A stretch of DNA of 64,000 bases from Nonomuraea glycinis (GCF_014646515.1 NZ_BMNK01000001.1:887701-951700); one strand, 5' to 3'. Shown: positions 26,201 through 36,107, counted from the first letter of the stretch. Translations and numbers: made by a program. Notes: a model not told the origin generated them from the letters alone.

Positions 26201-26455
26201 TCAGCTCCAGACCTGGCGTTCGTGGGTGCGGGGGCCGTCGATCTGGGTCCACTCGGTGTCGATGCGCATGGTCGCTCCGCGTTCGGCGTCGTACGGGTCC
26301 CAGCCGGGTTCGTCGGTCCTGGCGAACCGGATCCAGGTCTCGTGTACGCGGGCGGCAAGGCCCGCGGGAGCCGTGCCGGGACCGAGCAGGGCGTTGGGGC
26401 CGTGCAGATCGGGCCGGTCCGCGGTGGCGACGACGGGGTCAGGGCGGTGGTTCAC
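26201..26455 (-). pseudogene. Carboxylesterase type B C-terminal fragment
   Basis: 84 residues resembling the last part of type B carboxylesterases: LAARVHETWIRFARTDEPGW followed by PYDAERGATMRIDTEW and a terminal ERQVW. Intact enzymes are around 500 residues with a GESAGG nucleophile motif; none is seen upstream in any frame (26456-26652 holds nothing supportable). It is therefore a decayed remnant that still lies between the transporter remnant and ridA. Confidence 0.55.
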
Positions 26456-26652
26456 AGTGGTGCCTTTCCGGGGGCTCAGACCTGCTCGGTGTACGGGGGC
26501 GAAGGGCGCCCGGCCCTTGATCGCGGACTTGCCTCCTCGCGGATGACTTCAGCGGCACCATGGCCGCGAGGTGCCGCGCTCCTGCGGGGCGGTGTGCCGG
26601 TGGTGCGGTGACCCCGACCGAGGCGTCCCCGCCCTCAGGGGGTCACGCCTGC

Positions 26653-28099
26653 TCATCCATGGTGCGCCGGCCGTGGTGGACGGCGGTATGAGTCACCTGA
26701 CTGCATCTGGGCACAACGAGGTGTGCCGACCCGCTCAGCAGGCGGCACCGGCGGATCAAAGGCTCGTGTGAGCTCGGTCAGAATCAGGTCGATACGGTTC
26801 AGATGGAGCTGCGGACGCTCCTGCGGCGACAGTGGCCCGCGTCGCGTACGCCGTTCGCCGGAGAGCAGCGACAGCGCGCCGGTGATCTTGGGGCGTTCCG
26901 GGTGGGAGGCGGTGCGCCGCCGGCGTCGCGCGAGGCGGATCAGGCACGTCGCCCTCCCCTGCGCGCGGTCGGCCGCCGCGGTGACCCGGGTGGCGTACTC
27001 GTCGTCCAGCGCCCAGTCGAGATCATGGGCCGCGCATATCAGGCTCGTCGTGGTACCGGTGCTCGGGCTCCGCGTCGTCGCGTCCAGCAGACGGCTGAGG
27101 GCCAGCAGGAAGCGGACCAGTCCCTCGTCGCCGGACCGGCGGACCGTCAGGGGCGCCACGACCACGGTGGCGAGGACGCCGCAGGTGACTCCCAGCGCGG
27201 TCTCCTGCACGCGCAGGACGAGCACGGCCGTCGAGAAGGTGTCCAGCAGCGCGAGCAGCATGCTCAGCATGCCGGTGATGAAGAACGTCACCGCCCAGTA
27301 GGCGTCTGCCGGCGTGTAGAACATCCCGAACATGCACGCCAGCAGCAGCACCAGGAGCAGCGGGCCGTACGGTCCGGCCAGGGTGGCCAGGCCGTAGCCG
27401 AACACCACGCCGAGAACCGTGCCCGCCACTCGGCGCGCGCTTTGCAGGAGGACTTCGCCGGTGCTCTCGGTGTTGATGAACACGACCCACGTGGCCATGA
27501 CGGCCCAGTAGCAGTGGTCGGGTGACGACAGGTGACCACCGAGGATGGACAGCGTGGAGGCGGCGGTCACCCGGAGGGCCTGCCGGGTCGTTCCCCGCCT
27601 CCGGTCTTCGAGGTCCGCCTCGCGGCAGCGCCCCGCGGTCCGCGGTGCGGCGGGCTCGTACGGAGTCGCCCCGATCCCCGTCGGGGAGACGACGCGCGGG
27701 CCGAGAAGGCGCATGGCCGTGGCCAGTTCGTCGATCTCCTGAAGAGAGTCCGGTAACAGGGCGCGGACGGCGAGGTAGATGAGCAGCAGGAACACGATTG
27801 CGGCCTGACCGGGTACGGCCTCAGCACGGCTCCGGCGGCCAGGGCCGCAGGGACACCGGAGCCCCTAGCCCCAGCGTGATGAGCTGGTTGCGCGGATGCG
27901 GATCGCTGATGGCCAGCGAGGTCACCATCGCGGTGAACCCGCCGGCCAGCAACGCCGTGCCGGACTGCCCCAGAGCCGCGAGGACGGTCAGGGACGCGGC
28001 GGCGCCGAGGACGGCGCGCATCGCGGAGGCCAGCCGCATCAGCCCGGGTTCGGCGGCGGCGAAGCGCTCCCACAGCGACGCCGTCTTTCTTGCCCACAT
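26653..28099 (-). pseudogene. FUSC family membrane protein, frameshifted and internally deleted
   Basis: The N-terminal part (27821-28099) reads MWARKTASLWERFAAAEPGL, then LGQSGTALLAGGFTAMVTSL and LITLGLGAPVSL, the first membrane block of FUSC/aromatic acid exporter-type proteins. The frame then changes twice (APVSLAALAAGAVL-like residues in a second frame, then VFLLLIYLAVRALL in a third). The third frame (26653-27795) has the second FUSC domain: ALRVTAASTLSILGGHLSSP, CYWAVMATWVVFINTESTGE, VLLQSARRVAGTVLGVVFG. The soluble segment normally between the two blocks is mostly missing. The protein would have exported small acids or similar compounds, perhaps linked to the neighbouring hydrolase. 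It cannot be made as one chain. Confidence 0.65.
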
Positions 28100-28153
28100 G
28101 ACGGTCTCCGTACATCCTTCCGTGATGAGAACAGAGGTCCTCCGACGGCCGGG

Positions 28154-29200
28154 TTAGCTACGGCTGAACCCCGCCCACTCCTTGATCCGGAAATTGCCGC
28201 CGCTGCGCTCCACCTCTGCAGCGCCGTGGCCGGGAAGGTGCGCGGGCAGGATGAGGGCCTTGTGATCGGCGGCCCACTCCAGTTCGCGGCGCCGGGTCGC
28301 GAGCGCCTGCTTCTCGTCCTCCTCGAAGCAACTGTTGAACTCGGGGTGTTCGAGCTGCAGCGGGGTGTGGAGCAGGTCGCCGATGAACACCGCTCTGTCG
28401 TTTCCCGACTCCAGCCGGATTACGGACGAGCCGGGAGTATGTCCGGCGGCGAGGTCCAGCTTCAGACCGGAGTCAAGGATGTACGAGCCCTCCCACAGCT
28501 TCACCAGGCCCGCCTCGTGCACCGGGAGCACACTGTCCTCCCAGACGTTCTGGTTACCCTGCCAGTACTTCGGCCGCACAGGGCCCGCGGGGTTCCAGAA
28601 GTCGAATTCGATCTTCGGGATCAGATAGGTGGCGTTGGGGAAGGTGGGCACCCAGTCACGGCCCTCGCGCCGGGTGTTCCAGCCGACGTGGTCGTTGTGC
28701 AGGTGGGTGTTGACAACGACGTCGACGTCCTCCGGCCTGACTCCCGCGCGGGACAGACGGCCCAGGAAGCCCGTGTCCATGTACTGCCACTGCTTGGCGT
28801 ACGGACGGAACTTGTCGTTCCCGGCGCCGGTGTCGATCAGGATCGTCCTGCCCCCGCTGCGCAGGACCCAGGTCTGCAAAGCGGAGTTGACCATGTCGGT
28901 GCCCGGCTTCCAGAAGTCCGGGCTCAGCCAGTCCTTGTTCTCCTCCCAAAGTTCCTTCGGACTTCCGGGGAAGAACTGGCGTGAGGTCATGCCGACGGGT
29001 CCGCTGTACTCCAGGACACGAGTGACGGTGACCTTGCCCAGCTTGATCGTCTCGACGCGGGTCCGGCTCTCGGAGGCTGCGGCGGAGGCGGTGGCCGGCC
29101 GGCCCAGCGCGCCGCCCAGCAGCCCGGCGGCGCCGATGCCCGCCGCGGCTCCGACAAAGCCGCGCCGGTTCAGGGAACGTGAAGTATTGATGCTGTTCAT
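28154..29200 (-). CDS. Tat-exported MBL fold metallo-hydrolase
   Basis: A 348-residue metallo-beta-lactamase fold hydrolase. The N-terminus has a twin-arginine signal (LNRRGFVGAAAGIGAAGLLG, then an Ala-rich cleavage region), so it is exported folded, with metals loaded. VVNTHLHNDHVGW is the HxHxDH dinuclear zinc motif; LAAGHTPGSSV and VFIGDLLHTP supply the third histidine and the bridging aspartate. Relatives include lactonases and organophosphate hydrolases; the substrate is unknown. It is the first gene of a minus-strand cluster (FUSC remnant, esterase remnant, ridA, unknown) and divergent from a large LuxR-type regulator, which likely controls it. Confidence 0.85.
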   Translation of the reverse strand: MNSINTSRSLNRRGFVGAAAGIGAAGLLGGALGRPATASAAASESRTRVETIKLGKVTVTRVLEYSGPVGMTSRQFFPGSPKELWEENKDWLSPDFWKPGTDMVNSALQTWVLRSGGRTILIDTGAGNDKFRPYAKQWQYMDTGFLGRLSRAGVRPEDVDVVVNTHLHNDHVGWNTRREGRDWVPTFPNATYLIPKIEFDFWNPAGPVRPKYWQGNQNVWEDSVLPVHEAGLVKLWEGSYILDSGLKLDLAAGHTPGSSVIRLESGNDRAVFIGDLLHTPLQLEHPEFNSCFEEDEKQALATRRRELEWAADHKALILPAHLPGHGAAEVERSGGNFRIKEWAGFSRS

Positions 29201-29449
29201 TTCCGCACTCCGATGGAATCACTGGTCACGTCCTGCGTGTCATCGCGAGCAAGTAACAGCAGGACCGTGATAGGCCGCTCTCTGATGGTCGCGGCCAGAC
29301 GCTCACCATCGTCCGCAATACTGGCGCCGACCGGTATCAGTCACCCGACTGAAGGGCCGCTGCCAGCAGATATCGGACAGCGGAATATCCCGGACGCCGC
29401 ACGCGTTGATGACCTCGCGCGATTATTCGAGCAAATCTCTGGAGCGTTT

Positions 29450-32242
29450 GTGGAAAACGGTAGAAGGGCCCAAGGGAAGAACTCGGCAGACGATCTTTAT
29501 CTGTCGATGGTGGGCCGGGAAACCGAGACCGCGGAAATCATGCGGCGGATCGCCGCTGACCGGTCATGCGGCGAAGTCCTGATCCTCACGGGCGACCCCG
29601 GTGCCGGCAAGAGCATGCTGCTCGACTTCGCGGCCGGTCACGCGCGGCGCGAGGGCGGACGGGTGCTTCGAGCGGCCGGCAGCGTGTCTGAGGCCCATCT
29701 GGGATTCGCGGGCCTTCATCAACTGCTCCGCCCGGTGCTCGGCGAGCTGGACAGCCTGCCGTCGTCGCAGCGCTCCGCGCTCCGGACCGTCCTGGGGCTG
29801 GACCAGGGAACCGTGCCCCCAGACGGCGTGCTCACCGGATCGGCCATTCTCACCTTGCTGTCGGACCTGGCGGAGCCGGCACCGCTGCTCGTGGTGGTCG
29901 ACGACGCCCAGTGGATCGACCGTGCATCGCTGGACGTTCTCTCCTTCGTGGCCAGGCGCATGGACGGCGAACCCGTCACGCTGCTGCTGGGTGCACGCGC
30001 CGAGGCTGCGGTGCCCGGGTTCGACAAGGGATTCGAGCGCCTGGAGATCGGCCCGCTGAGCGGTGGGGCGGCGAATCGTCTGCTCGACCGGCAGCCGGCG
30101 CCGCCCACCGGCCGAACCCGGGTACGGATCCTGCAGGAGTCGGCCGGCAACCCGCTGGCTCTGGTCGAACTCGCCCGCGCCGGCGCGACCCGGCATTCCG
30201 GCGGCGGCAGCGTGGCGGGCCCGCTGCCCATCACCGATCGACTGGAGCGGATCTTCGCGGAGCAGGCGCGGTTCCTGCCGGAGGCGACCCGTCGCCCCCT
30301 TCTGCTGCTCGCGGCCGCTGACGTAACGGACGCGTTCACGGCCTCTCGCGGACTCCCCGAAGCCGGCGACAAGGCGTGGGAACCCGCGGAGCGGGCCGGT
30401 CTCGTACGCCAGGACGGCCTCTGGATCTCCTTCCGCCACCCGCTCATCCGCTCGGCCATCTACCATGCCGCCTCCTTCGAGGAACGCAGGCAGGCGCATC
30501 TCGCTCTCGCGAAGCTGAGCGAGGAGCCCGACCGCCGTGCCTGGCACCTCGCCGCCGCGACCACGCGTCCCGACGAGGAGGTGTCGGCCGCTCTGCGGCA
30601 GACGGCCGGCCGGGCGCGGCGCCGGGGCGGCTATGCGGCCGCCGCCGCCGCTCTGGAACGCGCGGCGGAGCTGAGCCCGCGCCGCGCGGACCAGGCGCGG
30701 CTGCTGGCCGAGGCCGCCGACATGGCCGTCTTCACCGGTCAGCTCGGCTGGGTGGAACGCCTGGCCGCCGAGGTCCGCGAGCTCAGTGACGACCCGTCAC
30801 TGAGCAGCGGCGCCGCGCTTGCCACCGGGCGGCTCAGGTCCCTGCGCCGGCCTCATGCGGCGGCCTTCGCCCTGCTGACCCGCGTCGCCGACGAGGCGGC
30901 GGCCGTTCACTCGCCCCGCGTGCTGGACGCGCTCGCCGCGGCCGCGGTGGTCCGCTACTACTCGGGCGAGGAGCCACAGCGGCAACGGATCGAGAACCTG
31001 CTCTCCGCCGTACCGGACCTCACCGCTAGGGGCCCCTTGCGCGCCTGGGTGCAGGCCGTCTCCGACCCCAACGGCGCGGGAGCCTCCCTGGCTCCGGCGC
31101 TGCCCGGGCTCATCGCCGAGGCCAGGGACGACGCCGGCAGTCTGACCACGCTCGCCATCGTGGCGTGGATCCTGGACCAGCCCGCCCTGGCCGCCAGGAC
31201 CTTCGACGAGGCGTACGACCGGTGGCAGGCCCGCGGCTCGCTGCCGGACGGCCTGGGCTCCGCCGTCGGTTGGACCTACCTGGATCAGAGCCGATGGACC
31301 GAGGCCCGTTCGGTGGCCGCCGACATCTCGGCGGTGGCGTCAGCGGCCGGGCTGGACCACGCCGAGGCATGTGCGTACGCGCTGGACGCGACGGCGCTCG
31401 CGCTGCTCGGCGAGACCGGCGACGCGCGACACGGTGCCGAGCGGGCGTTGGCCCTCGTCGACCCGCTGGAGAGCCGCTCCATCGTGGTCTTCGCACGCCG
31501 GGCCCTGGGCCTGGCGGCCGTGGCCGAGGGCGACTACGACACCGCGTACGCGCAGTTCCGCTCCGCCTTCACCGGCGACGGCGATCCGGTTCACTATCAC
31601 GTCTCCTACACCGTCCTGGCCGAACTCGCCTCGGCGGCCGTCCGCCGAGGGCGGCAGGAGGACGCCGCCGACCTGCTGGAGCGATCGGCGTGGCGCCTTG
31701 GTACCGGCATGTCGGTACGGATCACCGCACTGCTCAACCGAGGCCGCGCCCTGCTCGCCGAACGGGACCACGCGGAACCGTACTTCCAGGCGGCGCTTGC
31801 GGACGATGCGGGCGAGCAGTGGCCGTTCGAGCGAGCACAGACACGGCTGGACTACGGTGAGTGGCTCAGGCGGCAACGTCGCATCGCCGAGGCTCGCCCG
31901 CTGCTGACCACGGCACTCGACACCTTCCAGCGGCTCGGCGCTCGGCCATGGGTGGAGCGGGCGAAGGCGGAACTGCGCGCCGCCGGCATCGAGGCCGCCA
32001 GCAGCGAAGCGCCCGGCGCTCTCACCGAGCTCAGTCCCCAGCAGCAGCAGATCGTCCAGCTCGCGGCCCGCGGCCTGACGAACCGTGAGATCGGAGAGAG
32101 AATGTACCTCTCGCCGCGCACGGTCGGCTCCCACCTCTACCGGGTGTTCCCCAAACTGGGCATCACCGCCCGCGCACAACTCCGCGACGTGGTCGAAGGC
32201 GCCCTGTCGAGCGTCGGCGGCCAGGGCCGGGATCCGGTCTGA
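29450..32242 (+). CDS. LuxR family ATP-binding regulator (LAL type)
   Basis: A large ATP-binding LuxR regulator of about 930 residues. MVGRETETAEIMRRI then LTGDPGAGKSMLLDFAA (P-loop) and LLVVVDDAQWIDRASLDVL (Walker B) form the AAA domain; a long helical TPR-like middle follows; the C-terminus LTELSPQQQQIVQLAARGLT, NREIGERMYLSPRTVGSHLY is the LuxR HTH. The ORF is open from 29213, only 12 bases from the divergent MBL gene, leaving no room for promoters. GTG at 29450 has GGAG five bases upstream and is preferred; ATG at 29507 is another option. It is likely an activator of the MBL-hydrolase cluster or its own regulon. Confidence 0.85.
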   Translation: MENGRRAQGKNSADDLYLSMVGRETETAEIMRRIAADRSCGEVLILTGDPGAGKSMLLDFAAGHARREGGRVLRAAGSVSEAHLGFAGLHQLLRPVLGELDSLPSSQRSALRTVLGLDQGTVPPDGVLTGSAILTLLSDLAEPAPLLVVVDDAQWIDRASLDVLSFVARRMDGEPVTLLLGARAEAAVPGFDKGFERLEIGPLSGGAANRLLDRQPAPPTGRTRVRILQESAGNPLALVELARAGATRHSGGGSVAGPLPITDRLERIFAEQARFLPEATRRPLLLLAAADVTDAFTASRGLPEAGDKAWEPAERAGLVRQDGLWISFRHPLIRSAIYHAASFEERRQAHLALAKLSEEPDRRAWHLAAATTRPDEEVSAALRQTAGRARRRGGYAAAAAALERAAELSPRRADQARLLAEAADMAVFTGQLGWVERLAAEVRELSDDPSLSSGAALATGRLRSLRRPHAAAFALLTRVADEAAAVHSPRVLDALAAAAVVRYYSGEEPQRQRIENLLSAVPDLTARGPLRAWVQAVSDPNGAGASLAPALPGLIAEARDDAGSLTTLAIVAWILDQPALAARTFDEAYDRWQARGSLPDGLGSAVGWTYLDQSRWTEARSVAADISAVASAAGLDHAEACAYALDATALALLGETGDARHGAERALALVDPLESRSIVVFARRALGLAAVAEGDYDTAYAQFRSAFTGDGDPVHYHVSYTVLAELASAAVRRGRQEDAADLLERSAWRLGTGMSVRITALLNRGRALLAERDHAEPYFQAALADDAGEQWPFERAQTRLDYGEWLRRQRRIAEARPLLTTALDTFQRLGARPWVERAKAELRAAGIEAASSEAPGALTELSPQQQQIVQLAARGLTNREIGERMYLSPRTVGSHLYRVFPKLGITARAQLRDVVEGALSSVGGQGRDPV

Positions 32243-32387
32243 CACATGCGTGGACCGGAATGCTGCTGCCTATGCTCAGCCGCAAGGGTCGCGCCGACGT
32301 CGCCTCGGGATTGAAGTCCATCAGCCGGTCCTAACGGATGGCCATGTTCAGCGCATGCCGAAGCGTCGCCCGGATGCTGTATCGCTA

Positions 32388-32880
32388 TCAGGGCCGGGTG
32401 TGCAACGCGATCTCCATGACGAACAAGACGTACAGGCGCTTGAGGAACACGGTGTCGCAGTAGAAGAAGTCGCACGCCAGGATGCCGGAGGCTTGTACGC
32501 GTAGGAACTCGCTCCAGGTCGATCCCGTACGCCGCGGTGCCGGTTCGAGGCCGGCTTTCCTCAAGATGAGCCACACGGTGGAAGCACCCATGCGATACCC
32601 CCAGCTGGCGAATTCACCGGCGATCCACCGATACCCCCACAACGGGTTCTCCCGGGCCATCCGAAGGACCAGCGATCACACCGAAGGCCGTGCCGCAGGC
32701 CGCCCATGCCTGCGGCGCTTGAACATCCAGCGCCTCCGCACCAGATCAGCGTGCCAGTGCAACAGTGTGCCCGGCGTGACGAACAACCTCAGACGGTCGG
32801 CTGCGGGCAACAGCCGGGCCAGCGCACTGATCACCGCCCGATCCGCCCACGACGGTCGCGGCCGGGCGACCGTTCACGTC
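32388..32880 (-). mobile_element. IS transposase middle fragment with nonsense codon
   Basis: Reading the minus strand from about 32880: FVTPGTLLHWHADLVRRRW, MFKRRRHGRPAARPSV, then TGA at 32676-32678 where the family has Trp, then SLVLRMARENPLWGYRW and EFLRVQASGILACDFFYCDT, the first catalytic Asp of an integrase-core DDE domain. It ends shortly after (FVMEIALHTRP, stop at 32388), so the rest of the catalytic domain is gone. It is the middle part of an IS type whose start is seen at 23894-24289. 32243-32387 holds nothing else supportable. Confidence 0.65.
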
Positions 32881-32997
32881 CAGGGAGATGGTGTGCGGGT
32901 GATCTAGCCCATGCTGTGGTGCGGGTGAGATCCATGTGACAAGAGACGGCCACTCCGTAATCCTTCGATTCGCCTATATCTACACGAAGGGGATGAA

Positions 32998-33204
32998 GTG
33001 GCCGTCAATGACATTGTGCCTGCTGTCGGGGAGTACTTGGACGACACCCTGGCCGCAGCGAGCCCGGACCTGCTGCGGACGATGATCCGCGAGTTCGCCC
33101 AGCGGATGATGGACGCCGAGGTCGAGCAACTGTGCGGCGCCGGCTACGGCGAGGTCAGCAACGAACTCGGCGGTGTCCTCCACGAGTACTCACATGCGGC
33201 TTGA
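32998..33204 (+). mobile_element. IS256 (Mutator) family transposase N-terminal fragment
   Basis: 68 residues: VPAVGEYLDDTLAAASPDLL, RTMIREFAQRMMDAEVEQLC, GAGYGEVSNE. The DLLRxMxxxFxxxLMxAExxxxCGAGYGExS pattern is the N-terminus of IS256-type transposases. After GEVSNE the match is lost and the frame stops, just before the recombinase remnant. GTG start with GAAGGGG upstream. GAGATCCATGTGACAAGAGA near 32929, about 70 bases upstream, may be its terminal repeat. Confidence 0.65.
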
Positions 33205-33209
33205 ACTGC

Positions 33210-33954
33210 ATGGATGACATTATCGGCAGGCGCAGGGGTGGGCGGCGGGTCGATCCGATCGACGCCTACATCCGGGTGCCCCGTCCGTCGGCGGTGATGG
33301 TGTGGACGCCGGAGCAGACCCGGTTGTTTCTGGAGGAGGCGAGCCGGCATCGGCTGTTCGCCCTGTATCGGTTGATCACGCTGCGAGGTCTGTGGCGTGG
33401 GGAGGCGTGCGGGCTGCGCTGGAAAGATGTCGATCTCGACGCCGGAACCGTGAGCATCGCCTGGCAGCTGGTGCAACTGGCCGGACGGATCCACGAGGGC
33501 AGGCCCAAGACGAACGCCTCCATGCGCACCGTCGCCCTGGATGCCGAGACGATCGCGATCCTGCGCGCTCACCAGCGGCGTCAGCACCAGGAACGGCTCG
33601 CCACGGGAGAGGCGTGGAGGGGGGACCGGCTTCGTGTTCACCCAATCCGACGGCGACCGGCTGCATCCCCAGCACGTGTCCGATCAGTTCCTTTGGCTTG
33701 CCTATCTGGCGGGCCTGCCACCGATCCGGCTGCATGATCTGCGGCACGGAGCGGCGTCGTTGATGCTGGCCGCGGGTGTGGAGATCAAGGTGGTCCAGGA
33801 GACGCTGGGGCACACCTCCAGTGCGTTCACCGCCGACACTTACACCTCGGTCTTTCCGCAGGTGGCGATGGCGGCGGCGGAGAAGACCGCGGCGCTGTTG
33901 CTGGGAGACGACGATCAGGAAGGGCGGAGCGCGCTGAGGCATCTGCACGCCTGA
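33210..33954 (+). pseudogene. Tyrosine recombinase (phage-type integrase) catalytic domain, frameshifted
   Basis: The first frame reads MVWTPEQTRLFLEEASRHRL, ALYRLITLRGLWRGEACGLR (first catalytic Arg), WKDVDLDAGTVSI and PKTNASMRTVALD. A change of frame is needed at the run of six G (33619-33624). The second frame gives GFVFTQSDGDRLHPQHVSDQ, IRLHDLRHGAASLMLAAGVE (HxxR), VVQETLGHTSSAFTADTY with the catalytic His and Tyr. The N-terminal core-binding domain is absent, replaced by the IS256 fragment. All visible catalytic residues survive, so decay is recent. It lies about 200 bases from the 3' end of tRNA-Arg, the usual position for an integrase of an element inserted in a tRNA gene. Confidence 0.72.
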
Positions 33955-34149
33955 CCGGGATGGAAGAGCGGTCTCGTCTCGCCGGACTCGCGGCGGAACA
34001 GGGCCGCTCTGGCTCGGTGAGCAGCGTAACGATCATGGTGTGTGCGCGATTGGTGCGGGCGAGCACCGCGCGAGCACTGACGGCCTAGAACTATGTTCCA
34101 TACGCCTACGATGGCACGCGTTTCCGCAGGTCAGAACCATGATCAAAGC

Positions 34150-34222
34150 GCGCCCTGCAGGATTCGAACCTGCGACCGTCGGATTAGAAGTCCGATGCTC
34201 TATCCAGCTGAGCTAAGGGCGC
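34150..34222 (-). tRNA. tRNA-Arg (anticodon TCT)
   Basis: Read on the minus strand, GCGCCCT pairs with AGGGCGC as a 7-bp acceptor stem; TTAGCTCAGCTGGATAGAGC is the D arm; the anticodon arm CGGACTTCTAATCCG has TCT; the T arm contains GGTTCGAATCC. 73 bases, no encoded CCA. Its 3' end faces the recombinase remnant. Confidence 0.95.
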
Positions 34223-34405
34223 TCCCGACTTATTGTGCATGATCCGGCGACTTGTCATGCACAGGTTTCGCCCGTGTCAGTCCTCGACCCCCACGTACGC
34301 GATCTTTCCCTCGTCGGGCGGCGGCTCGGTGGGGTGGTGATCGCGACCCATCTGTGAGCAAAAAGGCCAGGCGGGGGCGTCGCGGGGGGTCTAATCTGTC
34401 GTGTC

Positions 34406-35188
34406 ATGTTCGCGACCCTCCTGCATGAGATTCCGCTGCAGGGCGGTGATGTGACGGACGGGGTGGTGCGTGTCGGGGACACGGTGCGCAGGCCGGTCGG
34501 TCAGTCGACGCCCGCTGTGCATGCTCTGCTGCGCCATCTGGCGGCGGCGGGGTTCGAGGGGGCGCCGCGGGTGCTCGGGGTGGACGAGTTGGGGCGGGAA
34601 GTTCTGACCTTCGTACCCGGGACGACGGGGTGGACGGCGGCGAGTGTCACCGGTGAGGCGCTGGCCGGGGTGGCACGGTTGTTGCGCGGGTTTCATGATG
34701 CGACCGCGGGGTTCCCGCTGGCTCATGACGGCTGGGAGGGCGGGTCGAATGATGACGCGCCCCCAGAGGTCATCGGACATTGTGATCTGACCCCGGAGAA
34801 CGTGGTTTTTCGTGACGACCGGCCGTACGCGATGATCGATTTTGATCTGGCGCGGCCCACCACGCGGCTGTTCGATGTGGTCACCACGCTGCGGCACTGG
34901 GCGCCCATCGCCGATCCGGTCGACCGCCATCCGCTGTTACGCGGGGTCGAGGTGGGGGAGCGGTTGCGGGTGTTCTGCGATGCGTACGGTGTCCGCCCGC
35001 GTGATCGTCGCCGGCTGCTTGAGCTGTCCAGGCTGCGTTTCCAGCGTTCCTACACGGTCATGCGCACCCGGGCCGCGGCAGGGGGAAGCTGGGGGCGGAT
35101 GTGGGCGAGCGGCGCGGGGGAGCGCATCCGGCGGGCCGGAGCCTGGCTGGATGTCCACGAAGATGAGTTGCATGCGTATCTGGTCTGA
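34406..35188 (+). CDS. Phosphotransferase family protein (APH-like)
   Basis: A 260-residue aminoglycoside phosphotransferase/choline kinase-fold protein. VIGHCDLTPENVVF has the HxDxxxxN catalytic loop and YAMIDFDLARPTTRLFDVV the metal-binding D of the DxD-type motif. The N-lobe lacks an obvious long glycine loop but contains VVRVGDTVRRPVGQSTPAV. Such proteins phosphorylate small molecules; antibiotic modification is one possibility among many, and this branch is mostly unassigned. Its stop overlaps the cobD start by 17 bases. Confidence 0.8.
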   Translation: MFATLLHEIPLQGGDVTDGVVRVGDTVRRPVGQSTPAVHALLRHLAAAGFEGAPRVLGVDELGREVLTFVPGTTGWTAASVTGEALAGVARLLRGFHDATAGFPLAHDGWEGGSNDDAPPEVIGHCDLTPENVVFRDDRPYAMIDFDLARPTTRLFDVVTTLRHWAPIADPVDRHPLLRGVEVGERLRVFCDAYGVRPRDRRRLLELSRLRFQRSYTVMRTRAAAGGSWGRMWASGAGERIRRAGAWLDVHEDELHAYLV

Positions 35189-36107
35189 CCGAGCCGCAGG
35201 GCTCGCGCTGGGAGTGGCGCTCGACGCGATCATCGGCGATCCCCGTAAGGGGCATCCGGTCGCGGCGTTCGGGCGGGTCGCGGGCGGGCTCGAAGGCAAG
35301 CTGTACGGGGACGCGCGGGCCAACGGGGTGCTGCACGTGGCGCTCTGTGTGGGGGCGGCGGCGGGGATCGGGGTGCTGGCGGAGCGGGTTCGCCATCCGG
35401 TCGTCCGTACGGCGCTGACCGCCGCCGCGACGTGGGCCGTGCTCGGCGGCACCACGCTGGCCCGCGAGGGCGAGCACATGGCCGGCGCGCTGGAGGACGA
35501 GGACCTGCGGCGGGCTCGGGAACGGCTGCCGCACCTGTGCGGGCGTGACCCGTCCGGGCTGGCGGCGCCGGAGCTGGCCAGGGCCACGGTGGAGTCGCTG
35601 GCGGAGAACACCTCGGACGCGGTCGTGGCGCCGCTGTTCTGGGGGGCGGTGGCGGGGGTGCCGGGGCTGCTGGCCTACCGGGCGATCAACACGCTGGACG
35701 CCATGGTCGGGCACCGGTCACCGCGGTACGAGCGGTTCGGCTGGGCGGCGGCCCGGCTTGACGACGTGGCCAACTATGTCCCGGCGCGGCTCACCGGGCT
35801 GATCACCGTACTGGCGGGTCCGGACCCGCGTGGGGCGCTGGCCGTACTGAAAAGGGACGGTCACCGGCACCCCAGCCCCAACGCGGGCCGGTGCGAGGCG
35901 GCGTTCGCCGGTGCGCTCGGCGTCACGCTGGGCGGGGTGAACGTCTACGGCGGCAGGATCGAGCGGCGGCCGACCATGGGGGACGGGCCTCAGCCGCGGG
36001 TACGGGACATCCGGCGGGCGGCGCGGCTGACCAGGGCGGTGAGCTTGGTCGCCGCGGGCGCCGCCGTGCTGACCGCCTGGGCGGTGCGCCGGGTTCAGAC
36101 CCGCTGA
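35172..36107 (+). CDS. cobD: Adenosylcobinamide-phosphate synthase CobD/CbiB
   Basis: A 311-residue integral membrane protein of cobalamin biosynthesis, which attaches the aminopropanol (phosphate) arm to adenosylcobyric acid. Family hallmarks: ALGVALDAIIGDPRKGHPVA at the N-terminus, ATVESLAENTSDAVVAPLFW, AYRAINTLDAMVGHRSPRY, FGWAAARLDDVANYVPARLT, and SPNAGRCEAAFAGALGV near the end. Several hydrophobic segments span the membrane. The start at 35172 overlaps the phosphotransferase gene. cobQ lies about 5.5 kb downstream, the other cobalamin gene of the window. Confidence 0.92.
   Translation: MRIWSDRAAGLALGVALDAIIGDPRKGHPVAAFGRVAGGLEGKLYGDARANGVLHVALCVGAAAGIGVLAERVRHPVVRTALTAAATWAVLGGTTLAREGEHMAGALEDEDLRRARERLPHLCGRDPSGLAAPELARATVESLAENTSDAVVAPLFWGAVAGVPGLLAYRAINTLDAMVGHRSPRYERFGWAAARLDDVANYVPARLTGLITVLAGPDPRGALAVLKRDGHRHPSPNAGRCEAAFAGALGVTLGGVNVYGGRIERRPTMGDGPQPRVRDIRRAARLTRAVSLVAAGAAVLTAWAVRRVQTR

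Noticed and set aside
32706..32939. Plus-strand ORF of 77 codons
   Set aside because: Antisense of the IS transposase fragment, which translates sensibly on the minus strand.
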